Shown: one piece after another, positions 56,333 through 64,000 of the stretch
How positions within the stretch are numbered: the first letter of the stretch is position 1
Layout: every line of letters starts with the position of its first letter
DNA from: DASUAS01 sp963756895
GTDB lineage: Bacteria > Actinomycetota > Acidimicrobiia > IMCC26256 > DASPTH01
Assembly (NCBI GenBank): GCA_963756895.1
Contig: CAVWPI010000011.1
Location: 434,001-498,000, forward strand
Direction of reading: 5' to 3'
Length of the DNA: 64,000 bases
Translations under genes and position numbers: made by a program
The notes under the pieces: generated by a model
Told to the model about the DNA's origin: nothing
The model's input: the letters and a program-made list of their open reading frames with translations, nothing else
The model's database searches: none

Positions 56333-57754
56333 GTGACGAGCGCACTCGCCTGGGTGCTGGCGGTGAACCCGGTGCCCTGGGCCCGGGCGCAGATGGCGTT
56401 CACGCTCGCGTTCCACATCGTCCTCGTCCCGCTCGGCGTCGCGTGGGGGTTCATCACGCTCGTCGCGAACTACCGAGCGGTGAAGCACGACGACGCCGAC
56501 GCGCTCCTCCTCGCGCAACGCTGGTCGAAGTACATGGCGGTCACGTTCGCGGTGGGCGCGGTGACCGGCACCGTCCTGTCGTTCGAATTCGGCCTGCTGT
56601 GGCCGAAGTTCATGGGTCGCTTCGGAGACGCCTTCGGGATCCCCTTCGCCGTCGAAGGGCTGTTCTTCTTCCTCGAGGCGATCTTCCTCGCCGTCTACAT
56701 CTACGGGTGGAAGCGGTTGAAGCCCTGGCCGCACTTCTGGACCGGCGTGCCGATCGTGATCGCCGGCATCGGCGGCACCGTCTCTGTGGTCGCGGCCAAC
56801 GCGTGGATGAACGAGCCGGCGGGCTTCACGCTGAACTCGGCCGGCAATGTGGTCGACGTCGACCCGTGGGCGGTGATCTTCAACAAGGCGATGCCGCTGC
56901 AGAGCCTGCACATGCTGGTGGCGGCGTACCTGGTCGGCGGCTTCCTGGTCGCGTCGGTCTACGCGTGGGGGATGCTGCGCGGGCGGCGCGACCGCTACCA
57001 CCGACTGGGCTTCATCATCCCGTTCACGGTGGCCGCGATCGCGATGCCGTTGCAGATGTTCGTGGGCGACGAGCTCGCGCGCTGGGTCTACAACAACGAG
57101 CCGGTGAAGTTCGCCGCCATCGAGATGGTCCCGAAGACGTCGAGTGACGTCCCCGAGACGCTGTTCGGGTACCTGAACGACAGGGGGGAGGTGGAGGGCG
57201 GCATCCCGATCCCGGGACTCGCTTCGATCCTGTCCGACCCGACCGATGGCACCAGCACGGTCATCCAGGGCCTCGACGCGTTTCCGGAGGACGAACGGCC
57301 GACCAACGCCGAGGTCGACGTGGTGCACCTCGCGTGGGACGTGATGGTCGGTCTCGGCACCTTCCTCTTCCTCCTCTCGCTCTGGTACTTCGCGTCGTGG
57401 ATGTTCAAGAAACGGATGCCGAAGGGCAAGCTCTTCCTCTGGATCGCGGCCGCGGCGGGCGTGCTGTCCGTGATCACCATGGAGGCCGGCTGGGTCGTCA
57501 CCGAGGTGGGCCGCCAGCCGTGGATCGTGCGCAACTACATGAAGGTGGAGCAGGCGGCGACCGCCAACACCGGCGTGTGGATCACGTTCATCGCAGTGCT
57601 GTGCATCTACGCCGGGCTCGGGGTCACGCTCGTGCTCGTCCTGCGCCAGATGAGCCGGCGTTGGCGCGCGGGCGAGGGGGAGGTCGACGAAGGGGGGCCG
57701 TACGGCCCGCGCCCGACGCCCGCGCCCACCGAGCCGAAGGAGCTGATCTCGTGA
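56333..57754 (+). CDS. cydA: Cytochrome bd oxidase subunit I
   Basis: 473 residues, intact. Quinol oxidase reducing oxygen to water with high affinity, in the membrane. Ligands of the heme centres are visible: His in LAFHIVLVPLGVAW (about residue 28), His in PLQSLHMLVAAYLVGG (about residue 190), Met in DVMVGLGTFLF, and the VVTEVGRQPW motif near the end of the core. The quinone loop between KFAAIEMVPKTSSDVPETLF and the next helix is short, the S-type rather than the long E. coli type. GTG 56333 is the only start in reach; GGGAGGG lies 22 bases before it. Forms an operon with cydB (GTGA overlap). Confidence 0.93.
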   Translation: MTSALAWVLAVNPVPWARAQMAFTLAFHIVLVPLGVAWGFITLVANYRAVKHDDADALLLAQRWSKYMAVTFAVGAVTGTVLSFEFGLLWPKFMGRFGDAFGIPFAVEGLFFFLEAIFLAVYIYGWKRLKPWPHFWTGVPIVIAGIGGTVSVVAANAWMNEPAGFTLNSAGNVVDVDPWAVIFNKAMPLQSLHMLVAAYLVGGFLVASVYAWGMLRGRRDRYHRLGFIIPFTVAAIAMPLQMFVGDELARWVYNNEPVKFAAIEMVPKTSSDVPETLFGYLNDRGEVEGGIPIPGLASILSDPTDGTSTVIQGLDAFPEDERPTNAEVDVVHLAWDVMVGLGTFLFLLSLWYFASWMFKKRMPKGKLFLWIAAAAGVLSVITMEAGWVVTEVGRQPWIVRNYMKVEQAATANTGVWITFIAVLCIYAGLGVTLVLVLRQMSRRWRAGEGEVDEGGPYGPRPTPAPTEPKELIS

Positions 57755-58782
57755 GCGACGTCGTCGCGCTGATCCTCATGGTCGGGATCACCGCGTACGC
57801 GCTGTTCGGTGGCGCCGACTTCGGCGCCGGCTTCTGGGACCTGACCGCCGGCGGTGCGGCGCGCGGCGCCGAGCCGCGGTCGGTCATCAGCCACTCGATC
57901 GGGCCGGTCTGGGAGGCCAACCACGTCTGGCTCATCTTCTGCCTGGTCGTGCTCTGGACCGCGTTCTCCGAGGCCTTCGCGTCGATCATGCTCACGCTGT
58001 TCGTCCCCCTCTCGATCGCGGCGCTCGGCATCGTGTTCCGCGGTTCCGCGTTCGCGTTCCGCAAGGAGGTCACCCGCACCTCGAGCCAGCGCAACTTCGG
58101 GGTCGCCTTCGCGACGTCGTCGGTGATCGTCCCGTTCTGCATGGGCGCGGTCGCCGGTGCGATCGCCTCGGGCCGCGTCCCTGCGGGCGGGAAAGCCGGC
58201 GATCCGTGGTCGAGCTGGGTCAACCCCACCTCGATCCTCGGTGGCGTGCTCGCGGTCACCGTCTGCGCGTACCTGGCCGCGGTGTACATGGTGTGGGACG
58301 CGCGACGCGTCGGACATCCGGGCATGGTCGAGTACTTCCGCCGACGGGCGGTGGCGGCCGCCATCGTCACCGGCGTGATCGCGTTGGCCGGCATCTTCGT
58401 CCTGCACGGCGACGCCGTCTACGTGTTCCACGGCCTCACCTCGCGCGCGCTGCCGCTCGTGATCGTCTCCGCGCTCTGCGGCCTCGGCTCCCTCGCGCTG
58501 CTGCTCCGGGCCCGCCACTCGGTGGCCCGATTGCTGGCGATGGGCGCGGTGGCCGCGGTCGTGCTCGGGTGGGGTGTCGCGCAGTATCCCTACATCCTGC
58601 CCACGAGCCTGAAGCTGTCCGCCGCCGCGGCGCCCGACGCCACGCTGTGGTCGGTGGTCGTCGTGTTCGTGATCGCCGCGCTCGTGATCCTGCCGTCGCT
58701 CGGACTGCTCTACTACCTCGACCAGCGCGACCTGCTCGAGACGCCGGCGATGGAACCCGGCGTCGACGCCGAGCCGCGCTGA
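57751..58782 (+). CDS. cydB: Cytochrome bd oxidase subunit II
   Basis: 343 residues, intact. Membrane partner of CydA: VGITAYALFGGADFGAGFWD (the GGADFGAGxWD signature), HSIGPVWEANHVWLIFCLVV (W-E-x-N-H-V-W), LFVPLSIAALGIVFRGSAFA, ILGGVLAVTVCAYLAAVYM, WGVAQYPYILPTSLKLSAAA. GTG 57751 overlaps the cydA stop. No cydC/D or cydX-like gene follows; the next gene is on the other strand. Confidence 0.93.
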   Translation: MSDVVALILMVGITAYALFGGADFGAGFWDLTAGGAARGAEPRSVISHSIGPVWEANHVWLIFCLVVLWTAFSEAFASIMLTLFVPLSIAALGIVFRGSAFAFRKEVTRTSSQRNFGVAFATSSVIVPFCMGAVAGAIASGRVPAGGKAGDPWSSWVNPTSILGGVLAVTVCAYLAAVYMVWDARRVGHPGMVEYFRRRAVAAAIVTGVIALAGIFVLHGDAVYVFHGLTSRALPLVIVSALCGLGSLALLLRARHSVARLLAMGAVAAVVLGWGVAQYPYILPTSLKLSAAAAPDATLWSVVVVFVIAALVILPSLGLLYYLDQRDLLETPAMEPGVDAEPR

Positions 58783-58785
58783 CGG

Positions 58786-59592
58786 TCAGGCCGAGGGATC
58801 GCCGACGGGACGCGCGGGGTCGGGCGCGTCGGCGGCGGCCACGATCGGCGGCGCCTCGATGGCCCCGACCCCGGGTCGGGCGCGAGCGCTGAGGCGACTC
58901 ACGAGGACCGCGATCACCGTCACCAGGTAGAGCTGCCCGCCGAGCGCCTCGAGCACCGCCAGCGCGCGGCCGAGGTCGCCCTTGGCCGTGAAGTCGCCGT
59001 AGCCGACCGTCGTCTGCGTGATGAAGCTGAAGTAGAGGAAGTCGGGTGCCGTCGCATGGGCGGTCTGGACGAAGAACGGCCCGCTCGACATCGCGTCGAT
59101 CGCCGCGTACACGAACGCGAACATCATGCCGAGCAGCACGTAGATGCACACCGCGCCCATCACGGTGTGGACGTCGATGGTGCCGCGCCGCCACAGCGCC
59201 CGCGCGATCACAAAGGGCACCGTGCCGACCAGGAGCAGGTTCAGGAGGAAGAACACGCCGTTGGGTTCGTTGCTCGGCCCCACGGTCACCGACACCACCG
59301 CCGCCACGAACGACACCAGGCTGACCAGCGCCGCGAGCCGGAAGAAGCGCCGGTGCACCCGCGACGCCAGCAGCGCCGCCATCAGGGTGAGGCCCTGGAG
59401 CACGACCGTCGTGATCCGCGTGTAACCATCCGGGGGTCCCGAGGCCATCACCACGAAGGTCATGGCGAGGAGGATGAGCACCGTGCCGTACCGGTAGCCC
59501 GGCATCCGTTCTTCCAGCCATGCCTCGACCCGGGTGGCATTGGGCTGCTCGCCGTGCGTCACGACCCCTCCGATCGACTCGAGCCCGCTCAT
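58786..59592 (-). CDS. Voltage-type potassium channel protein
   Basis: 268 residues, intact. Several hydrophobic segments (VLILLAMTFVVMASG, VVLQGLTLMAALLAS, LAALVSLVSFVAAVVSVTVG, GVFFLLNLLLVGTVPFVIA, VMGAVCIYVLLGMMFAFVYA) before the pore: FLYFSFITQTTVGYGDFTAK with the K+ selectivity filter TVGYGD (about residue 185) and the last helix LAVLEALGGQLYLVTVIAVL. No charged S4-like sensor and no RCK domain. Converges with cydB with three bases between the stops. Confidence 0.88.
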   Translation of the reverse strand: MSGLESIGGVVTHGEQPNATRVEAWLEERMPGYRYGTVLILLAMTFVVMASGPPDGYTRITTVVLQGLTLMAALLASRVHRRFFRLAALVSLVSFVAAVVSVTVGPSNEPNGVFFLLNLLLVGTVPFVIARALWRRGTIDVHTVMGAVCIYVLLGMMFAFVYAAIDAMSSGPFFVQTAHATAPDFLYFSFITQTTVGYGDFTAKGDLGRALAVLEALGGQLYLVTVIAVLVSRLSARARPGVGAIEAPPIVAAADAPDPARPVGDPSA

Positions 59593-59675
59593 CCTCGTCG
59601 CGCGATCGAACCAGTGTCGAGCGCGGCGTCCTGCTAGACATCGACGGAGCTCCCGCCGAGACGGAGGAACCGCAC

Positions 59676-60488
59676 ATGGCCCTGCGTTGGGAGTTGTCAG
59701 CGGGCGTCGCCGAGGTGGTGATCCACCACCCGCCGAGCAACCTGGTCGACGGTCCGTTCATCGGCGCGCTCATGGCGCTGCTCGACGAGTTGGAGCGGGA
59801 CGACGGCGTTCGCGTCGTGGTGTTCTCGAGCGCGGATCCGGACTTCTTCCTCATGCACGGCGATGTGCACGGCATCCTCGCCATCCCTCCCGGCGAGCAT
59901 GTCCCGGCCACCGAACCGAACGTCGCCGCGGCACTGTTCGAACGCCTGCACCGGAGTCGCCTGGTGTCGATCGGCGTGATCGACGGCGCTGCCCGCGGTG
60001 GCGGCGCGGAGTTCCTCGCCGCCCTCGACCTGCGCTACGGGAGCGAACGGGCGGTCCTCGGCCAACCCGAGGTCGCGATGGGGATCCTGCCGGGCGCCGG
60101 CGGGACGGCTCGCCTCCCTCATCTCCTCGGCCGCGGACGTGCGCTCGAGGTGATCCTCTCGGGGCGCGACGTCGGGGCGAAGGAGGCGGCGCAGATCGGG
60201 TGGCTCGACGCGGTGATCGCGCAACCGGAGCTCGCCGGCGCCGTGCGCGCCCTCGCGACGCGCATCGCGGCCATGCCGCCGGCGTCGGTCGCCGCGGTGA
60301 AGGAGGTGGTGGACCGGTCGCTGGCCTCGTTCGACGACGGGCTCGTCGCTGAGACCGATGCCTTCGGCGCGCTCACCGCCGGAGGGCTGCACATCGTGCG
60401 CATGCAGCGCTTCCTCGACGCCGGAGGTCAGACGCGCGAAGCAGAGATCTCCGACTTCGAGGGTCTGCTCGAGGCGATGGACGACTGA
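59676..60488 (+). CDS. Enoyl-CoA hydratase/isomerase family protein
   Basis: 270 residues, intact. Crotonase fold: VAEVVIHHPPSNLVDGPFIG, VRVVVFSSADPDFFLMHGDV (oxyanion region), SIGVIDGAARGGGAEFLAAL (G-G-G-x-E oxyanion/catalytic loop), LGQPEVAMGILPGAGGTARL (catalytic Glu position G-I-L-P-G-A-G-G), LLGRGRALEVILSGRDVGAK. Hydrates enoyl-CoA or a related acyl-CoA. ATG 59676 follows a very good site, GGAGGAAC. Independent of the acyl-CoA dehydrogenase at 3.5-4.7 kb but the same kind of pathway. Confidence 0.9.
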   Translation: MALRWELSAGVAEVVIHHPPSNLVDGPFIGALMALLDELERDDGVRVVVFSSADPDFFLMHGDVHGILAIPPGEHVPATEPNVAAALFERLHRSRLVSIGVIDGAARGGGAEFLAALDLRYGSERAVLGQPEVAMGILPGAGGTARLPHLLGRGRALEVILSGRDVGAKEAAQIGWLDAVIAQPELAGAVRALATRIAAMPPASVAAVKEVVDRSLASFDDGLVAETDAFGALTAGGLHIVRMQRFLDAGGQTREAEISDFEGLLEAMDD

Positions 60489-60523
60489 CGAAGCGAAGGA
60501 CACTGCGTCCGTACGCCCGACCG

Positions 60524-61180
60524 CTAGGACGGAGTGAGCGGATGCGAGCGACGGGGGAGAGACGCGAGCGCGCGGTGCAGTGCCATGAGGGCGCCGACGC
60601 GCGCCACCTCGGACGCGGTGAAGCGCAGCGAACCCGGGCGGGCCAGGAACGCGATGCAGCGCGTCTGCGGCTGGACATCGGGCACCGCGAGCAGCCACAT
60701 CGTCGACGCCGGCCGTCCCCCGAGCTGGTCGGGGAGGTCGTGCGAGCGCTGCACGAGCGGTGCGCCGCGGGCGAGGGCGAGGCGTCCGGCCGCGACCTCA
60801 CGCGCGTCGTCGATCGGGGCGACCCACACCTTCGACGACGGGCACGCCGAGGCCAGGACCCGGCACACGGTCGCGGCGTCGTTGGCGACGGCCAGCTCGC
60901 GGGCCCACCCGAGCGCCTCGACCACCGGCTCCGACCGCGCCGCCGCCGGCCCACACGACAGCAGGGTGCCGGCCTCGGCCTCCTCCAGCGCGGCGCCGAG
61001 CACCCGGCGGTCGAGGTCGGTGAGCACCTCCACCACCAGCTCGTCGACGACCTGGTGCCCGTCGAGCTCGTGGACGTCGATCGACACGACGTCGCCGTCG
61101 AAGTCGGAGATCACGGTGGCGACCCTGGCCAGCGCACCGGGCAGGTCGGGAAGCTCCACGCGGAGGCGGTATCGGCTCAT
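60524..61180 (-). CDS. ACT-domain protein with GAF-like C-terminal part
   Basis: 218 residues, intact. N-terminal ACT domain (residues 3-70): YRLRVELPDLPGALARVATV, FDGDVVSIDVHELDGHQVVD with the P-G-A-L ligand turn, giving an amino-acid-binding sensor. The rest (KVWVAPIDDAREVAAGRLAL, TMWLLAVPDVQPQTRCIAFL, LRFTASEVARVGALMALHRA) looks like a GAF or related small-molecule domain. Start placed at ATG 61180 before SRYRLRVELPD rather than the more distant ATG 61201. The last residues (RRSHPLTPS) are encoded by a copy of the 34-bp repeat family, so the C-terminus may have been remodelled by it. Confidence 0.7.
   Translation of the reverse strand: MSRYRLRVELPDLPGALARVATVISDFDGDVVSIDVHELDGHQVVDELVVEVLTDLDRRVLGAALEEAEAGTLLSCGPAAARSEPVVEALGWARELAVANDAATVCRVLASACPSSKVWVAPIDDAREVAAGRLALARGAPLVQRSHDLPDQLGGRPASTMWLLAVPDVQPQTRCIAFLARPGSLRFTASEVARVGALMALHRALASLPRRSHPLTPS
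60526..60560. repeat. Diverged copy of the 34-bp repeat
   Basis: GACGGAGTGAGCGGATGCGA followed by GCGACGGGGGAGAGACG, nearly the same as the unit of the tandem array at 61241-61340. It overlaps the 3' end of the ACT protein gene and codes its last residues. Confidence 0.7.
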
Positions 61181-61240
61181 CCGGGCAGCATGCCCGGCCA
61201 CCGTTTCCTGGATGTTGCGGCCAGGTGAACCGCCGCTGCG

Positions 61241-61349
61241 AAGACGGAGCGAGCGGATGCGAGCGAGGGGGGAGAAGACGGAGCGAGCGGATGCGAGCGA
61301 GGGGGGAGAAGACGGAGCGAGCGGATGCGAGCGGATGCGAGCGACGAGG
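61241..61349. repeat. 34-bp tandem repeat array
   Basis: Two full copies (61241-61274, 61275-61308) of a 34-bp unit starting AAGACGGAGCGAGCGGATGC and ending GAGCGAGGGGGGAG, and a third, partial copy from 61309 with an internal 10-bp duplication (GCGGATGCGA). Lies between the divergent ACT and LOG genes. It is purine-rich on this strand and shows no hairpin. A diverged copy sits at 60526-60560 and shorter related words at about 10780 and 19617. Confidence 0.85.
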
Positions 61350-61380
61350 CAGGTTCGTGGCGGGTACGGTCCACGCCGCT

Positions 61381-62364
61381 GTGATCGTCCCCGACCCGCC
61401 CGGAACGCTCCCGTTCGTGCCGCTGCGTGAGCACCTGTACACGCAGGACGAGCTGACCGTCCGCACCGCCTCCCGACGACGCTCCCGACGCGGGGGCGGC
61501 GACGGTGCGGGATGCACCGTCGACGAGGTCATCGGCGACTGGTTCCACGGGCCCGGTCACGGCGTCGACTTCGCGATCGCCCGCGCGCTCCACGACGCCA
61601 CCATCGACGTCGCCCTCGCCGCCCACCTGGTGGGCCGCTCGGTGGTCGGCGTGATGGGCGGGCACGCCGACGCCCGCGGTGGCGACCGGTACGTCGCGGT
61701 GGCGCGCCTGGGACGCGCACTCAGCCGGGCCGGTTACCACGTGGCGACCGGAGGCGGGCCCGGCCTCATGGAAGCGGCGAACCTGGGCGCGTGGTTCGCG
61801 CCCGCGCCGGACGCCGACCTCGAGACTGCGCTCGAGCTCCTCGCCGCCGCGCCGTCGTACGACACCGATGCGGTCGCCTACGTCGACGTCGCGCGCGACG
61901 TCCGCGATCGGTGGCCGGTCGGCGGTGAGAGCCTCGGCGTCCCGACGTGGGTCTACGCGTCGGAGCCCACCAGCGCGTTCTCCACGCACATCGCGAAGTA
62001 CTTCACCAACAGCATCCGAGAAGATGGGCTGCTCGCATTGGCGCGCTCGGGTGTCATGTACACCCCGGGCGGTGCTGGCACCGCGCAGGAGATCTTCACC
62101 GACTCCGCGCAGAACACCAACACGCTCTACGAGGTCCGCAGCCCCATGGTGTTCCTCGGTCGCCAGTTCCACGAGCGCGACGAGCCCGAACTCGTCACGC
62201 TCGTCCGTCGACAGGCCGCGCGGTTCGGCTGGTCCGATCTGGTGACGGTGGTCGACGACATCGACGACGCGGTGGCGTTCGTCCTCGCGCACGATCCCGA
62301 CCGTGACGGCGCCGAGCTCGACGACGTCGTGGCGACCCGCCGCCGGCGACCTGACCACCGGTGA
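61381..62364 (+). CDS. LOG-family (Rossmann, lysine-decarboxylase-like) protein
   Basis: 327 residues, intact. Contains the LOG signature blocks GGGPGLMEAANLG (G-G-G-x-x-G-x-M-x-x) and MYTPGGAGTAQEIFTD (P-G-G-x-G-T-x-x-E), which in LOG proteins bind the nucleotide and catalyse phosphoribohydrolysis of cytokinin nucleotides or related nucleotides. An N-terminal extension of about 100 residues (VIVPDPPGTLPFVPLREHLY ...) is long for plain LOG, closer to the PpnN-like or unusual actinobacterial forms. GTG 61381 assumed; GTG 61357 also possible. Its TGA overlaps the RNB gene start (GTGA). Confidence 0.8.
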   Translation: MIVPDPPGTLPFVPLREHLYTQDELTVRTASRRRSRRGGGDGAGCTVDEVIGDWFHGPGHGVDFAIARALHDATIDVALAAHLVGRSVVGVMGGHADARGGDRYVAVARLGRALSRAGYHVATGGGPGLMEAANLGAWFAPAPDADLETALELLAAAPSYDTDAVAYVDVARDVRDRWPVGGESLGVPTWVYASEPTSAFSTHIAKYFTNSIREDGLLALARSGVMYTPGGAGTAQEIFTDSAQNTNTLYEVRSPMVFLGRQFHERDEPELVTLVRRQAARFGWSDLVTVVDDIDDAVAFVLAHDPDRDGAELDDVVATRRRRPDHR

Positions 62365-63807
62365 CGACCGCGCCGCTGCGCCTCGCCGCGTCGGCGAACG
62401 CGCCTGCCGGCGCCTTCGACCGCGTCCGCGCGGACCTCGCCGTGCCCACCGGGTTCCCGGTCGAGGTCAGCGACGAGGCGGAGCGGGCGGCAACGAACGG
62501 ACCGGTGCTCCCACCCGGGGTGCCTGCCGTCGCCGCGCCGCGACGCGCGCGACCTCGAACTGATCACCATCGATCCCGCCGGCAGTCGCGACCTCGACCA
62601 GGCGTTCCACGCCGAACGACAGGAGGGCGGTTACCGCGTGCACTACGCGATCGCCGACGTGGCCGCCTTCGTCGTTCCCGATGGCGCCGTCGACCGTGAG
62701 GCGTTCGTGCGCGGGGAGACCCTGTACCTGCCGGACGGCCGCGCGCCGCTCTACCCCGACGTGCTCGGGGAAGGTACCGCGAGCCTGCTGCCCACGGTCG
62801 ATCGTCCCGCGTTGCTCTGGACCTTCGACCTCGACGGTGAGGCCAACCCCGTCGCGACCCGCTGCGAACGTGCGACCGTGTGCAGCCGCGCGGCGCGCTC
62901 GTACGCCGAGGTGCAGGCCGAGCTCGACCGCGGCGACGCCGCGCCGTCGCTCACGCTGCTCCGCGAGCTCGGCGAGCATCTCCTCGATCGCGAGCGCGAC
63001 CGCGGGGGCGTGAGCATCGCGGCACCCGGTCAGGAGGTCGTGCGAGACGCCGCCGGTTCGTACTCGCTCGAGCTCGAGGCACCCCTCCCGGCGGAGACGT
63101 GGAACGCGCAGATCTCGTTGCTCACCGGGCGCGAAGCGGCGCGGCTCATGGTGGAGGGCGGTGTCGGGTTGGTGCGCACGCTGCCGCCGCCGGACCCGGG
63201 GATCGTCGCCCGTCTGCGTCGCACCGCCCGAGCCCTGGACATCGACTGGCCCGAGGGGATGCCGTACGCCGACGCCATTCGTGGACTGCGGCCGACGACC
63301 CGGGCCCGCGCCACGTTCTTGTTGCAGGCACTCCAGGCGCTGCGCGGCGCCGGGTATGCGGTCGTCACGCCCGACTCACCGCCGCTCGCGCACGCCGCGG
63401 TCGGGGCGCCGTACGCGCACGTCACTGCGCCGCTGCGGCGGCTGGCCGATCGCTTCGCGAACGAGGTGGTGCTCGGGATCGCGAACGGCTACCAACCACC
63501 GGCCTGGGCGGTCGACGCGCTTTCTCGTCTCGTCGACGTCATGCCGCGAGCCGATCGGCACGCGGGTGCGGTCGACCGCGCGTGCGTCGATGCGGTCGAG
63601 ACCGCGGTGCTCGCCGGCCACGTGGGTGACACGTTCCCCGCCTCCGTGGTCGACCGCCACCGACGCGGCGTGGTCGTGCTCCTCGCCGAGGTGCCCGTCG
63701 TCGCCACCGTGCCGGGAGACCGGGCGCTCGGCGACGCGGTGACGGTCAGGCTCGAGGCACTCGATCCGGTGGCGCGGACGTTGGCGTTCTCGCTGCTGCC
63801 TCGCTGA
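62361..63807 (+). CDS. RNB-domain ribonuclease (one frame break)
   Basis: About 481 residues. RNB (RNase II/R) catalytic domain: ELITIDPAGSRDLDQAFHAE, where three of the four metal-binding acids (D-x5-D-x-D) are kept and the fourth is Gln (D-L-D-Q), as I recall from other actinobacterial members. Then YRVHYAIADVAAFVVPDGAV, GETLYLPDGRAPLYPDVLGE, VGAPYAHVTAPLRRLADRFA and the ending. A frame change near 62540 separates the N-terminal 60 residues. No S1 or cold-shock domains, so RNA binding must rely on the shortened form. Coupled to the LOG gene; 3' end overlaps the PAP2 gene. Confidence 0.85.
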
Positions 63808-64000
63808 CCCGCGTCGCCGCCTCGATCGGCACACCGAGGCGGAGCAGCCGCCCACCGAATGCGATCGAGCACAGTGCGAACCAGCCCCACCCGAGGGCGA
63901 GGCCGCCGATCACGTCGCTGAGCCAGTGCACGCCGAGCAGCACCCGCGACGCCGCCACCGCGATGGCGATGAACACGGCGACGCCCGCGAGCACCGACTG
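63746..64000 (-). CDS. PAP2 superfamily phosphatase, C-terminal end (5' part outside window)
   Basis: Last 85 residues of a membrane phosphatase, continuing past the window. Contains the C-terminal PAP2 motif ASRVLLGVHWLSDVIGGLAL (S-R-x5-H-x3-D, with the catalytic His and the supporting Asp) and a last membrane helix (LGWGWFALCSIAF). PAP2 enzymes dephosphorylate lipid phosphates such as undecaprenyl-PP or phosphatidate. The reading frame ends at 63746, inside the convergent RNB gene (62-base overlap); a frame error near the end could place the true stop a little earlier. Confidence 0.75.
   Translation of the reverse strand, partial: QSVLAGVAVFIAIAVAASRVLLGVHWLSDVIGGLALGWGWFALCSIAFGGRLLRLGVPIEAATRVSEAAARTPTSAPPDRVPRA

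Noticed and set aside
56319..56336. Third copy of the TTGTAC operator in front of cydA
   Set aside because: TTGTACGCGACGTCGTGA has only the left half site; the right arm does not match.
61241..61349. Possible CRISPR array
   Set aside because: Units are directly adjacent without unique spacers, and no cas genes are present.
1..64000. Prophage, integrative element or genomic island
   Set aside because: No integrase, transposase, phage structural gene, tRNA or composition break seen; gene content is ordinary chromosomal metabolism.

Overview
The window is 64 kb of very GC-rich, gene-dense bacterial DNA with GTG starts common, short intergenic gaps and ATGA/GTGA start-stop overlaps. The gene families point to an actinobacterium, and a member of Acidimicrobiia or a relative is my best guess. 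These families include ECF sigma factors with SnoaL-like or TPR-like tails, a luciferase-like (possibly F420-dependent) oxidoreductase, SfLAP/GAP and DUF2252 proteins, an actinobacterial-type RNB ribonuclease and a cytochrome bd oxidase. I see no rRNA, tRNA, CRISPR array, phage module or insertion sequence. Roughly 34 of about 63 genes are broken by one or more single-base frame changes, including the usually essential guaA. The breaks fall in otherwise well conserved proteins, so I read them as uncorrected assembly or sequencing indels rather than decay, and annotate each such gene as one CDS with the break noted.

Layout. 1-4.7 kb: two short-chain dehydrogenases facing a fused E1 alpha/beta 2-oxoacid dehydrogenase, then an acyl-CoA dehydrogenase. 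An 18-bp palindromic operator lies 10-14 bases from the starts of all three transcription units, suggesting one TetR-like regulon for acyl/keto-acid breakdown. 4.7-9.5 kb: a left-handed beta-helix protein and a methyltransferase with overlapping start codons, a Coq4-motif protein with a small partner, and a Tat-exported hydrolase. 9.6-13.1 kb: a substrate-binding protein without a signal peptide, another SDR, and an ECF sigma factor whose own gene and an adjacent YCII gene carry matching promoters. 13.2-20.5 kb: a receiver/thioredoxin-reductase-like fusion, an FtsX/MacB-type permease, aldehyde dehydrogenase, PEBP and Bax-inhibitor-1 proteins. 20.6-29 kb: a secreted YVTN propeller, guaA, an SDR, a secreted serine hydrolase, and a small cluster with ureidoglycolate lyase-like, cupin, RraA and nitrobindin-like proteins.

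29-36.5 kb: an AraC regulator divergent from a methyltransferase, GNAT, a DGPF protein plus ECF42 sigma pair with a recognisable promoter, a membrane-anchored PI-PLC-like enzyme and an AhpD-like protein. 36.6-45.2 kb: pirin, a MaoC-like dehydratase, a secreted M23 peptidase, a flavin oxidoreductase, a secreted SurE-like phosphatase, a hemerythrin protein, and a coupled operon of two flavin/PPOX-type proteins, a GAF sensor and a hydrolase. 45.2-52.5 kb: aquaporin, a genuine formylglycine-generating enzyme, several membrane proteins, a large UPF0104/flippase-like protein and an MFS exporter. 52.6-64 kb: a MalT-like LuxR regulator, DUF2252, cydAB, a K+ channel, enoyl-CoA hydratase, an ACT protein, a LOG protein, an RNB ribonuclease and a truncated PAP2 phosphatase. 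A 34-bp repeat family sits around 60.5 and 61.3 kb with possible relatives at 10.8 and 19.6 kb.

Common themes are acyl-CoA/aldehyde/keto-acid oxidation, redox sensing and cell-envelope lipid metabolism in an aerobic heterotroph able to respire at low oxygen. All function calls come from motif reading only; no database search was possible.
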